Positions 23,123-35,345 of a stretch of 64,000 bases of DNA are shown one piece after another. The position numbers were made by a program, and so were the translations under genes. The notes under the pieces are model-generated. The model did no database searches. It was not told the origin of the DNA and worked only from the letters and a program-made list of their open reading frames with translations. The DNA comes from Hepsetus odoe. Lineage: Eukaryota; Chordata; Actinopteri; Characiformes; Hepsetidae. Each line of letters opens with the position of its first letter. Positions within the stretch are counted from its first letter, which is position 1. The stretch covers positions 21,914,082 to 21,978,081 of the forward strand of contig CM029366.1 of NCBI GenBank assembly GCA_017165825.1. The letters run 5' to 3'.

Positions 23123-25882
23123 CTCTAAAATATTCAAGAAGTTCGGCCACTTTACATTTTGTCCGATTTTTATTCAGGAGAAGTTTTACAACACTGGGGA
23201 GAGGGAGAAGCTGAAGCATCTGCAAGTTCATCAAAATCACCTGCCCTACCGTTCAGGTAACTCTAATGACACAAAATCTAATGGCATGGAATGAATAAAC
23301 AAAGAAACCATTATGTTCTGATATTTTTTTTTTAAATAATATTTCAAAACTCTCCATATGTCTTGTAAAAAAAAAAAAAAAACCTGCTTACAATCTCCCA
23401 CGACTGACATGTTTCCTTTACCAGCGTAGCAGGCTCTGCACAACACAGATGACCTAGATATGCATGTTTTACCCTGAGACCAGCTTATTTGAAGCCCACT
23501 GCTTGTGGCCCACCCCTGGCTTCATTTGAGTGTTCTGATTAATTACGCTTCTCCAAGTGGAGCTGGAGCTTCATGCTCAATGAGATAATTAGCATGAGTG
23601 AGACTTCAGCCACTGCACTGATCCTGGAGCTGCTGTCACACTTCTCGGCAGTTTTTTTTTCCTTTCGGCGAGGTGCAGGAGAGATCGTGTTAGCTTTGCG
23701 GCTAGTGATCGGTGCTAATGCAAAACTTCTGACTCCTACTCGCAGCCAGTCATCTGCTCTCGCCCACTTTACACTTTCTTCCTCACTCTCTCTCACTTTT
23801 TTTTCCTTTCCCATGGCTCATCCCTCACCACTGTGCTCTGCTTTTTTTGTTTTTTTTTGCTTTTTTTCTGTTTTCCCCTCCTCCCTCTGTCCGGTAAAAC
23901 ATGTCTGCTGCTTCACAGGCTCAGCCTAGCCGTGCATGTTGAAAGAGTGGTCAACTATCCAATTAATTTGTTTGTTTCTTTTTTTAATGACTAAGTGAGT
24001 CGAGTGAATCAATTAGTCAACACAAACATATTGAAAGTTTTGTCTGCCAAACCAGGCACAACTTTAATGAGCAAGCCAGCAGCAGGCCAAAACGTGCATG
24101 TCCCAATTTACTTTTCCTAGATCATTCCACCGTTCCGATTTACACTTTTGTGCATTGTTCATTACGTTTGGGTGGATTAGCTGTTTAAAGTGTATTTTAA
24201 CAACTGTCACGCCTCCTCCAGGACACACATAAACAGAGGAATCAGAAAATGGGATGAAAATAAACCGCAAATTAAATAAAGGTTCCATATACTTGTGCGC
24301 ATTAGCAGGCCTGACAGTATTACTGTGAGCTCACTGCTACTCATGGCCCATGTCAGGATACAACAGTGCACTCCCACACACTCCACTCCAGTGGAGGAGA
24401 TGGAGCTATTCTTACACACCTACTGTACTTCTTGATGTGATTAACCCCATCATCATGTGTCCCCTCCTGTGTGGTTGTAATTGCTGAAACATGCTGCTCA
24501 TCATCACCCCTCTAAAGGAACGGATGATTTATGACTGGCGCTCAGTGAGTCAGACTTTGCCAGCACAGCTCACAATCATCAGCATAATTGCACTTCACGG
24601 TGAACAGCAGATAGGTACCCAGATGGGTGGTAACTGCTAACATTTACTCACATGTACAGTACATACATTAAATTTAATTGGACTCTGTTCATAAGTCATA
24701 TCAAATCATAATTCTTTTACAAAGTGTATTTGTGGGGAAAGGAGTCTACTTTTTATGCAGTAATTCAGAGTTTCAGACTGAGATAGACATTCTCTTTTTG
24801 ACTTGAATTCTACTTTGTTCTGTTGATTAAGAACATGGACTGTTTGTTACCGATCATGCTTCTTACTTTTGAGATTTTTTTGTTTTTAACCAGCAGCAAA
24901 AAGAAAAAAACCCAGTTAACAACCTATTTTTTCACAATCCGAACATTTCCTGCACTAAAAGGCGCTGGATGTACAAGTGCAGTTTAACAGGGAACTCGAA
25001 ATTTCTCATTTGATTCACCAGATACTTTTTTTTCTTCTCCAGTCATTATTTAATTGAACCATTTTTGAACACTTTTACTGAAGTGTGGGTTAAATCTAGC
25101 AACCTCTGGTGAAAATACAGCACTAGAGGGGGGATGGATGTTGCTATTGATAAAATCAATCACTCTGGCTAAGATTAAGGGGAAACTCTTAAACCTGTTA
25201 GAGCGGCACAGAGCGGTTTAATTGTATTATTAGTGATCACAAAAAAATGATTCTATTTATTTGATTCAGTTTCTATAATGTATGCATCATATTTACTATG
25301 TACAACATTGTATCCTTTATTTTGGACATTCAGTTTTAGATGAAACTGTTATTGCACTTGGAATAAGTAAACTACTGAGTATAAACATTTAAGAATTACT
25401 TTAATGGAACTTAAAAATACACCTACAGTAAAAATGTCTAAATTCTACTATTTAAACATTTTACTAATTCATAGTCAAAGCTACACTTGCTTTATTAGCT
25501 AGGTCAGACTTGATCCATTACATATTATCAGGCGAGAGGGGGGGTGGGGGTGAAACTGGTACCAGCCCAACTAAGGATGGGCATGGCTAGGAGCTAAAAT
25601 CTTAACTTTATGATAAGAGAGCTAACACCTGGAAGGATGCACCACTAAATGAATTTTTTTTACAGCTTTAGAGAATCATTTTTACAATAAAATATACTTT
25701 GTGAAAAATACAAAAGTACTTTATTTTTTACTTTCAACACCATTTGAACCCTTGAAGTATATTAATGATGCATTAAAGTGCATTTTTTCATTTTTTTCCA
25801 GTGTAAAAATCACCCAATCTCAATCACAAATTCATTCAAACGTCTTTGCTTTTCAAAGAAAACTAGGCAAACTAAGCAAAAC
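23123..25882. other. Unique intergenic sequence
   Basis: No gene. The segments 23460-23720 and 24420-24620 are non-repetitive with TTAAT/AATTA cores and could be conserved non-coding DNA. Confidence 0.45.
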
Positions 25883-26130
25883 TAAGCAGCAGTGGCCTAC
25901 TGGTTAGGGAGTTGGCCCCAGTATCGAAAGGTCATGGGTTTGAATCCCAGACCAATAGTTTGCCCTGAGGTACCCTTGAGCAGGGTACTGTCCCCATCAC
26001 TGCTTCCCGGGCACTTTCAACAGTTGCCCCCTGCTGCACGTGTGTGTATGGGTGAAAGGTAGAGGTTGCATTTCGTTGAGATTCAATGTGTGCTGGGTTT
26101 CACAATGACAAGTTGTCACTTTCACTTCAT
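25883..26130 (+). mobile_element. tRNA-derived SINE (family 1), full length
   Basis: Intact A box (GTGGCCTACTGGTTAGGGAG), B box GGGTTTGAATCCC, body CTGAGGTACCCTTGAGCAGG, and tail AAGTTGTCACTTTCACTTC. Confidence 0.85.
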
Positions 26131-26353
26131 TGTTAGTCCTGTCTAATTGCGCCCACTAACTAGATCACCCTTTATCACACAACGCCATCAAGCTGACCTT
26201 GCATGAGCTTCCTCCAAGTTACAGCCACGTAAAACCAGTCACTATAACTTTTCAGACTGCCGCAAACGCTTAACACACTTGGAGGAGTACACAAACTATC
26301 ACTTATTTTACATCAGCCAACAGATGCAGGCTGGCATTGTACTGAATAATGAA

Positions 26354-26355
<2 letters not shown>

Positions 26356-26428
<73 letters not shown>
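26356..26428. repeat. (GATA)/(GA)n microsatellite
   Basis: Short GATA start followed by about 30 GA units. Confidence 0.95.
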
Positions 26429-26432
<4 letters not shown>

Positions 26433-26453
26433 CAGGCCTCTATGCTTTCTTGA

Positions 26454-26692
26454 AAAGTGAAAGTAACTATTCTTGTCATTGCAAGGTCACAGCACAGCAC
26501 AGAGTGAACCACAGAGAAATTTGACCTCTGCATTTAACCCATGCAAACACCGTGCAGCTATGAAAGTGCCCGGGGAGCAGTGACAGGGACGGTACCTTGC
26601 TCAAGGGTACCTCAGGGCAACCTACTGGCAAGGGGATTGAACCCACAATCTTCCCTAACTCCCTAACCACTAGACCATGCTCCACTGCCCCA
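26454..26692 (-). mobile_element. tRNA-derived SINE (family 1)
   Basis: Minus-strand copy: the AGTGAAAGT end is at 26455, GGTACCTTGCTCAAGGGTAC is present, and the head GGGGCAGTGGAGCATGG is at 26692. A few bases are deleted near GCAGCTATGAAAG. Confidence 0.8.
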
Positions 26693-27712
26693 TGGACTCC
26701 ATGCCACAGATTGCTGTCGCATTGCTGGGAATTAAACTTGGGAGTTCTCACTTGTTGTTTAAGAAAGACAGTCATTTGTGTCATTTCTCACACAAGCTCT
26801 CCAAGAACTTTTCCAAAACCGTAATTTACAAACCAAGTTGTAGTCATCTGTTACCTTAACAGTACTGATGAGGTTTGGATGATCAGCTTTACATTCATGC
26901 ATTCCTTTTTTTATGAAGAGGCACCTGAGATGGGGAATTAGAGGTGAAAGGTCAGTAATAAATTCACTAGCCCAGGAGTACTAAAAATCCCCCGGCTTCC
27001 ACCCAGATGCATTAATAAAAGAACAAAAAATCAGAAAAAGGCTGGAAGAAACCCAGCGAGGAATGTGACTAGGTGTACTGCTTTGGAAATGCAATGTATT
27101 GAAGTTACTCCAAAAAACCTGCTTAGGCAGCCTGATATTCACATCAACACTGCCCAGTAAGAGGTAGCCAGACACAATGACTTTCAAATCTCCAGTCCAG
27201 AACTATGATCAACTTGATGAGACAGGCATCAGAAATGTGCATAATCCTCACCTTTTATGAAACCTGTTTTAATACGCTCGGAGAGATTTTCATTCTCAGT
27301 TTGAGAGTCTGAATTCTAATTGGCACCTCCTGGATCAATAAGAAGTTGTTAGGGTTGGTTGTAAGAGCTTCACTCATTTTGGTTTATTTATTAAGATTTC
27401 TTAGAAGGCAAAGTGTAAAGAAGTGTAAAACTCTTGTTTTCAGTGAATTATCTTGTGTTCTGTGGGTCCGATTGGCCAAAGCCATCTCACGGATGAATAA
27501 GAGCAGGTTTCTTTTGTTCATTTTAGGTTGTGCAATCAACAGCCCTGTGTGTTCAGAGAGAGTGGAAGCAGTCCGTTATAATGTGTGAATGTGTTGGAGG
27601 GGGGTAGAGGTATGATCCTTGCAAGCCACTAGTGTATTTTATTATTTAATTACTTTAAAGGGCATTTTGAAGCACCCTCACATTGCATTAGAGCTGCTGT
27701 ACACAGACAGAG

Positions 27713-27714
<2 letters not shown>

Positions 27715-27795
<81 letters not shown>
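27715..27795. repeat. Compound (TC)n(AC)n microsatellite
   Basis: About 20 TC units pass directly into about 21 CA units. Confidence 0.95.
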
Positions 27796-27797
<2 letters not shown>

Positions 27798-30175
27798 TCA
27801 ACACCATCCTGGTCATGCTGTAGTCTCCAGGCAACAAGAGCAGATTTGGGAGTGTGTTTTCGGTCTGTTAGAGGGCTGTTGTCAGCTTTCAGACACTTGG
27901 CTGGACCGTGAAGTTTCCTTAACTTGTAGATGAGCCTCAGTGCAGCAGCAGGACAGCATGAAACGCCTGAGCTGCTCTGGATGAGCCCAATAAGACCGCC
28001 TGCCTGTGCATCGGCAGATGATAAAGCAGCAGTGTGTGAGGAGGGCTGCTGTGGAGTGAATGAAGGAGGTAGAGTGAGGGAGGAGAGAATTCCTGCAGAG
28101 AGCTGAAGCACAGACTCCTGCAGTGAAATCACTGCCTTTACTGGACGGAGTCTCACGCCCTCTTCTGGCAGCTCAGGCCACTCCCAAAATTCTACCCAAT
28201 TAAACCACTAACACCAGAAGCAGCCAGGGAGGTTTACCCTGTTCTGCAGAAAATTAAAGTCAGAACCACAAATCAACCAGTTTCATCTCTGAAAGCTAAA
28301 GGTACAAAAAAAAAAGAAAAAAAGACAAATATGCAGTGTGATGCCTGGGACACTGTTTTATGATCATCTTGAGATAAAAACCCGTAGTATAATGAAACCT
28401 GAGGCTCATTCTCATTACAATGATTTATAATGATTCTCATTATGCTACAATTAAAAATAATAATAATAAAGTTTTTGTTATAACCTTTGACTACTTAATG
28501 TTAATGTCATATAAAAACACTGGTACATTTTCAGGGAAAGGTAAAAACAAGAAACATTTTTTTTCATTAAAAACTATTAAATTAAACTTACATAAATATA
28601 TAAAATGTATATAAATATTATATAAAACTATTACATTAAACTGATACATGTTTCTGGTAATAGCAAATACTAAAGTTCCGATTGCAAAGTCCAGCCTGTT
28701 TTTTTGTACAGGGAACTTTGTAGCACATAGAGTTCTCAGCTTTTCATGCTGTAAAGAATAGATTTGTTAAGGGAGTCTGTTCGGCCTATTGTTTTCTGAG
28801 ACGAAAAAAAGGAAAAAACAGGTAAGGGCAAGTAAGACTGCTCTGTTTCTATCTAACTTTATCCTCCTCCATGTACACACACACCTCCTGTTATCACTAA
28901 ACCTCTCTCCACCTATCCCACCCCCCACCCCCCCAACCCAACACCAAACTCATTTTCAGCAGATATTGCCGCATCCCCTTGAGATTGGCCCAGATAGCAC
29001 ACTCCAGTGTTTCTGGACCCAGGGCTGTGCTTATTAAAGAATGCGAGCGAGTGAGGTTGTAAATGCTGCTATCACCGCTGCCTAGGCTCTTACTCATCAC
29101 TTCACAGGCACAGCCAACTGCGCACAACAAAATCTGCACTCCGATGATACATGAGGTATTGAGCAGTCATTTATCACCGAGGCACCTCTGCAGGTGATGA
29201 AATGCACACTGACTTATCAGAAAGGAGAGAACAGCCATAGTGGATTATGATAAACCCTTGTGAACTAATGACCTTAACATCAATATGAGCAGATGGAGGC
29301 CTGCAATGTGGTTTCTCAGTTGAAGCTGTATTGACAGTGCATCCATGCTTGCATGACCTGTGCAGGTTGCATGGGGGCGATTAACTATCTTCCAATATCA
29401 TGGAAAACTGAATTACTCATTTGTTCAAATAAAAGGCAGAGGATGTGGGAAACAACGCTGGATTAATGTTTTGAATTTTCTGTGTTTGTGACCGCAGCTA
29501 TGAGTTTTTAACCTAATATTTTAACAGAGCAATCAAATCAGAAAAGCACAGTGACATACAGGCTGTTTAAAAGAAAAACATAAAGGGAGATCATGACACG
29601 GTGGTGTAAAAATTACATTAAAACCACACAAATGTCATAAGCAGCGTTTAGAAAACGAAGAAAAATGTACCAGTCTGTTATGTGAAGAGTCTGTAATGTG
29701 TTTTTGGTGGCTGTGGCACGTCTGTTTCTACTCTAGTCTGGTTGCTGTTTATTAAATTGCAAATACGAAGGAGGATATAGTCCCATTAAACAAACCGAGA
29801 TTGACCTAGATGTCCCTCTTTTTCCATTTTGCACGAATGGACATTTCCATGCTTGACTTGGCAAAAGACAGCAGTTCTAATTGGAGGGGACTCCTCTACT
29901 CCTGCTATTTTATTCTTGCTGAATTGGCAAAAACTGTTGCAAATTGACCAAACAAAAGCCGCCGCAGCTTCATTACTTCTGTTAACTATGCAACGGGGAA
30001 AGATAATTGAATTGGGCTGAGAAAAATTGTATATTATGCTGATTACTGTAGCCCCCCCCTCCACCCCACCCCCAGTGTGGAGGAGGAGTGCCAGAGAAAG
30101 GGTCTTTTGTCTTGTGTGTTATAGAACAATCACAATGTCAACCACTCCTTCCGAAGGGGGAAAAGGGGAGACATC

Positions 30176-30182
<7 letters not shown>

Positions 30183-30243
<61 letters not shown>
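30183..30243. repeat. (GT)n microsatellite
   Basis: About 30 uninterrupted GT units. Confidence 0.95.
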
Positions 30244-30245
<2 letters not shown>

Positions 30246-33052
30246 ATGCATATGTGTGTGTGGTTATTTAACTTGACACAAATCTTTATTTTTCCTCAGT
30301 GTGAACACCTACTTTGCATCTTAACCCAAACATTAACAACAAAACATTAATTTTAAACCACGAACACAAAATTAAATTTCATGTTAATTAATTAAAGAAG
30401 ACCGCATGCACTCAAGGTGCACTGTCAATAGCATTTATGGTCCCATGCACATTAGACTCCATTTGGATCTACTGTACCATTAGCATATAAAACAGTCTAA
30501 CTCCATCGCATCAGCCACATTCATATTGGAGTAAAATGGGAGAACACTGTACACTTTATCTCTATTACGTCCATAGCTTACTGATTTATTCTAGTGGCTG
30601 ACAATCAAATTATGAAGCAAATTATAATGAGGATTTTTGTGTTGACACAATGTACACTCAAGAGACTCACACATTTATTACCCATTAATTTAGTAGAAAA
30701 TTGTACGCTCATTTAATGAGATGTAAATTTAAACATTCATTATCCTCTATAGCATTTTCCCACAGATCCTTACAAGAACAGACTGAAACACTTCTTTTGA
30801 TGAAAAGACTTCGCTTGCCGCCAGGGCTGTATGGAGGCTGCTGTGATAAATGATGCACAACAATGTCTACAAGGGCACTTTATTCTTCATCTGCTTTGTA
30901 AAAAAATCATAAAACAAAAGACAAACTGCAATCAACAGGTAGCTAGCAGAGCCTGAAACAAAACCATGCATGTGTCCACAAAGGCCCACTTTCTAATACT
31001 ATTCTTTCTGCTTTTGTTTAATCACAGCAGGGCCTTTGAGAAGTCCCAGCCGCCAAGCTGAGGTAAGAGGAGACATGCTAAAACATACAGAGGTTAAGTG
31101 ACTAGCTCAAGGGAGCAGCGATAGTTGTGGAAGGACTTTACAACATGCAGCAAGGCCACTGCCCCAGAATTCAAAAGCAGTATGAACAAGGAATCGCCTG
31201 AATCTGTACAGTCTGGGTCAAGAGCCCTGGGACATCCTATGCTATTGCTAGTCCAGGAGAGATTCAGCTGAGCAAAAGAAGAGGCAAAGCTATTACTGTG
31301 GAACATTTTTGATGAACCCCTATAATGACGAACCTTTAGAGGAATTCATTGTGGATGCTCCAACTATGAACTCATTAACATATGACCACCAATTCATCCT
31401 ACACCAAATTCATCTAAAATCAGATCTAAGTCCAAGATTAAGTTCCTGGGAAGAAGTATCGCCTACCCAAAGCTCCACATCTCAGCAGATTTGCGAGTGC
31501 TGGGTCATTTAGTCCTCAGCAAGCAGGGCTGGTGGAGATCAATCAGGGGCCTATCCAGCCTGCCGTCAGCCATGATTTGCAGTAGCACCGTCCAGCTGTT
31601 GGGCCGAGGGAAAAATAATGGCTGATTGGACTTCATGGCATCTTGGCATTGGGGAACGATTCAATTTCCCAGTGATGGATGGTCAGAGAGAGCTGGACCT
31701 GAGACAGTTGGGCAATCTGGTCCTGACCCAAAACAAGCCTGGGAAGCTGTAATGAGTCATGCCTTGTATCAAGGCATTAGAGCAGCCACACGTTGACACC
31801 CTTGGTAATCCGGGCGTTCCTGAGAGAGAGGAAGTCGTGCGTCATGCCTATCCATGAGAAAAGGGAAAGAACTGATCAGCTGTTTTGCTTTTCCTCATTC
31901 ATCTGCTTTCCCATTTCATTTCTCCAGCTGCCAGCACTGGTCTGGTCTCTCATTTCATGGGAGTTTTGAACAGGCTATCCAAAGACTTCCTTCTACTTCC
32001 AGGATCAGCAGCATTATCCTGCTCATTGCTATCAACACACATATCAAAGTTGACAGAAGCTCAATTCTCAATTCTACTCTACTAATGAATTAGCTTTTAA
32101 TGATGAATCTGCCTTATTACCATGCTCTTATTTTCATTATTTTACTGTTTGGATCTGGTTGAACAAATACATAGGCAGAAAGGTGTTTTTATTTAGTTAT
32201 TTTTTTATATATTTTTTTATTCAATCCTACTTTATCTTTTCCTTAGAGCATGTAACAGAAACAGCCAGAACGAAGTTTAAAAAGCTCACTGCATGCCTGA
32301 AAGATAAATCTGAGTTCAGAATCAGTGACTTTGTGGGCTGGCAGACACATAAATCATCCAACAGCAAATACCCAGCACAAAAATGCCCTGCTTTAGAACA
32401 GCAGCCAGAATAGAGTAGAAACAGAAAGGCAGACATGGTGGCTACTGATGTCAAAGAACACAAATCCCTGCCTCCAGATGCACAAACACACTATCAGCCC
32501 TTCACATTAAAAAGCCTATATTGTCCTATTTTTGTTCCTGAAGTCCAGATATGATGTTCACATGTTGTTATTACCACAAACAGTTAACATTTAACATTTC
32601 TGTGTTTTTATGTAATTTTTACCAAAGACGTTTTCTCATCCCTTCGTATTAAACAGGATGGTGCTGTTATGTTTTGTTAAGACTCATATTTGTAAATGAA
32701 CTGTTTTTCAAATGGTTGCCTTTTATTATGCAAAAAGTCCAGACTTCAAATTCCTTATAACTTCATTATGAATAGGTGAGGCTGACAATATGTAAATATG
32801 TTTTTTTTTTGTTTTTTTTTACATGAACTGTGAATTCATCAGGTTTGCAAAATGAGCTGCTCTCACAGCTCTCACAGTTCAGATATGTATGGATAGTGTA
32901 GTGACAGGTATGTTTTTGAAAATTTATTGGGGCTTATATGCTATTTTAAACTCTCCTCTTTAAAAAAAAAAAGCCAGGACATTATGGCTTTCCGTGATAG
33001 GAGCTGTCTTCCCACATTCCACATCAAGCAGATGAGCTGCCCTTTAGGTGTG

Positions 33053-33053
33053 A

Positions 33054-33096
<43 letters not shown>
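33053..33096. repeat. (GT)n microsatellite
   Basis: About 21 GT units, just upstream of a SINE cluster. Confidence 0.95.
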
Positions 33097-33098
<2 letters not shown>

Positions 33099-33116
33099 TG
33101 AATGTGTGTGTTAGTT

Positions 33117-33468
33117 AAAGTGAAGTGAAAGTGACTACTTGTCATCGTGAATGCCCAGCACAGTGAATCACAATGAAATTTGCTGCATTTTACCCATACA
33201 TGACGTGCAGCAGGGGGCAGCCATACATGGGTGGTGGGGGTCTAGTGGCACGGTACTTGTCTATGAGCCTATGGCCCCAGGTTCAAATCCCACCTCTAGC
33301 ACTACCACCACTGGGTCCCTGAGCAAGACCCTTAAACCTGAGTTGCTCCAGGTTGCCCTGTCTCTGCCCATTGAAGTAGCTCTGGATAAGATGCCGCAAA
33401 TTTAAATGCCACAAATGTAAATACATCCATTACCTGTGCAGCAGTGAAGGGGATGGTACCCTGGCTCA
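33117..33468 (-). mobile_element. SINE family 1 copy, split by a family 2 SINE
   Basis: The minus-strand 3' half (33117-33226: AAGTGAAAGTGACTACTTG to GCAGGGGGCAGCCAT) is followed by a plus-strand family 2 SINE. Family 1 then resumes at about 33433 (GCAGTGAAGGGGATGGTACC and CTCAAG). This reads as one copy interrupted by a later insertion. Confidence 0.65.
33229..33425 (+). mobile_element. tRNA-derived SINE (family 2) inside a family 1 copy
   Basis: GGTTCAAATCCCACCTCTAG, CTGAGCAAGACCCTTAAAC and GTAGCTCTGGATAAG are present. The GTCTGCTAAATG end is decayed. Confidence 0.75.
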
Positions 33469-33690
33469 AGTGAAAGTGACTATCCTTGTCATTGTGAAAT
33501 GCAGCACAGCACAGCACAACACAACACAAACCCTCTGCGTTTCACCCATACACACACATGCAGCAGGGGGCAGCTATATTGAAAGCGGCCGGGGAGCAAA
33601 GACTGGGACGGTACCTTGCTCAAGGGTACCTCAGGGCAACCTACTGGTAAAGGATTTGAACCCACAATCTTCTGATCCTGGGATCGCTAG
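33469..33690 (-). mobile_element. tRNA-derived SINE (family 1)
   Basis: AAGTGAAAGTGACTATCCTTG end, CATGCAGCAGGGGGCAGCTA, GGTACCTTGCTCAAGGGTAC, and B box inverse GGATTTGAACCCAC. The last part of the head is missing. It directly follows the split copy. Confidence 0.8.
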
Positions 33691-34306
33691 GACCGTCTTC
33701 AAAATTCGATCCTCAAAAAATGATAGGAGCACTTTGACAATGGTCCAAATAACCTTTCTAATTTTTTAATCATTTTTTCCAGTATTCCATAATAGCAGAA
33801 CATATTATAATAACTGCTGGTTTCTTAGTCTAAGGCTAATCATTTATGCTGTTCCTCATATTTTTATGTTTAATCTTCAACCTAGAAAAACAGAGATTCC
33901 AGTGTTACATCTTGTTCATGTTTATTTTAGCCTGTTATGATGGTGTGGTGAACTTTTAATCAGTGAAAGAGATAACGAAGAACAAACATTTGGGAGAGCT
34001 TTATAAACTCAGCTATTGCATTAGACCACCCAACTGCATTAATCTCATAGCAACCTTCTGAGCCTAAGAAGAACTGATAGCTGCTTGCTTGTAGAGATGA
34101 TATAAACACTGTTCATCATAAGTAGAGTAGGAAGGTTAAACATATCCTCCACAGAACCTCCATATGTGCTCCTGCTCACAATTTACAAAATATTGCACCA
34201 AAAAGTCTTTTAAATGTATTTTCAACACGAGGCCCCAGCTGCCTAGAAAGCCAACCGTATGGGATAATTTAGAATATTGAACTGTGAACCAAGAAAATAA
34301 CTTGAT
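33691..34306. other. Unique AT-rich sequence
   Basis: No feature seen. Confidence 0.6.
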
Positions 34307-34550
34307 GGTCAAGCGGCCAAGTGGTTAAGAAGTTGGTCCCAGGATTAGAAGGTAATGGTTCTTATACCGAACCAGTAGGTTACTCTGATGTACCCTTGAC
34401 CAAGGTACCGTCCCCTTCACTGCTCCCTGGGCGCTTTCAATAGCTATGCCCTGCTGCATGTGTGTGTATGGGTGAAATGCAGAGGTTGAATTTTATTCAC
34501 TTTGTGCTGTGCTGTGCTGTGTTTCAACATGACAAGAATAGTCAAATTTT
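34307..34550 (+). mobile_element. tRNA-derived SINE (family 1)
   Basis: Decayed head (GCGGCCAAGTGGTTAAGAAG), body TGTACCCTTGACCAAGGTAC, GCGCTTTCAATAGCTATGCC, and GACAAGAATAGTCA. The usual CTTTCACTT end is replaced by one arm of a palindrome. Confidence 0.8.
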
Positions 34551-34570
34551 ATAGTATAAAATTTGACTAT
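34538..34570. repeat. Perfect 16-bp palindrome with a 1-nt centre
   Basis: ATAGTCAAATTTTATA (34538-34553), G, TATAAAATTTGACTAT (34555-34570). It can form a hairpin or cruciform and sits at the end of a SINE. Confidence 0.95.
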
Positions 34571-34906
34571 AGCCAGGACATTTTGGGTCATTCAGTATTT
34601 TCCTGCAAAGAAACAATTGATGCGGACTTTAATCCCGTTAAGAAAAGCAAAGAAAAGAAAATGGTTTCATATAACTGTGTACAAAAACAAAGCTTAGTTT
34701 GATTTGAGGTTGAATAATAAAAATGTTTCTCACATATCAATCTCAGCCAGTCAGCCTTTTTAATCATGTTAAGCACAACGCATTGTGTCTTCTCATCTTT
34801 TGCTCGGTTACATCCACTGAGCAACTAAAATTCATTGCCTTGTGCCCGCCAGCAAAACATCTTTTTCATGAGAATACTCCAGCAGGCAGTTTTAACCAAA
34901 ATAAAA

Positions 34907-35030
34907 ACCACCGGGTCCCTGAGCAAGACCCTTAACCCTGAGTGTCTCCAGGGGGACTGTCCCTGTAATCAGGACATGGAAGTCGCTCTGGATAAGGGCG
35001 TCTGCTAAATGGCGCAAATTTAAATGTAAA
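34907..35030 (+). mobile_element. SINE family 2, 3' part
   Basis: CTGAGCAAGACCCTTAACCC, GGGGGACTGTCCCTGTAATC and GATAAGGGCGTCTGCTAAAT, then AAATTTAAATGTAAATA. The tRNA head is absent. Confidence 0.8.
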
Positions 35031-35345
35031 TATAATCTTTTAGCTCCCACTCAAATCACCCAACTTACCATCCAGTGACAACTCTGCATAAGGTGGATTG
35101 TTTTTTATGATTTCAGCTTCACACTGACTAGGAATGAGAGGCATATTCAAATTTTTTGAGACTTTTCAGGGAACGACTAGCTACAGAATTAATGATGTCA
35201 CCTTCTGAAAATTATGATGAAGACAAAACGTGATAAATTGGCATCAACTGGAATCACGTAAAATAAAAATAAAGTAAAAATTAGTAAGAAATTTGATGTG
35301 ACACACCACTCTTTCAAAGCAATGAAAGATACCTGATTGATGCAA

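Larger units (their letters stand above)
26693..33052. other. Unique intergenic sequence with dinucleotide repeats
   Basis: 6.3 kb without a recognisable gene or transposon. Microsatellites are at 27715-27795 and 30183-30243. Several parts (29760-30020, 30370-30780, 31540-31830) have the look of conserved non-coding DNA, without simple-sequence or coding character. Confidence 0.45.

Noticed and set aside
27650..28156. 168-codon minus-strand frame
   Set aside because: It crosses a TC/AC microsatellite (CVCV and ERER runs), and the remainder has no recognisable domain.
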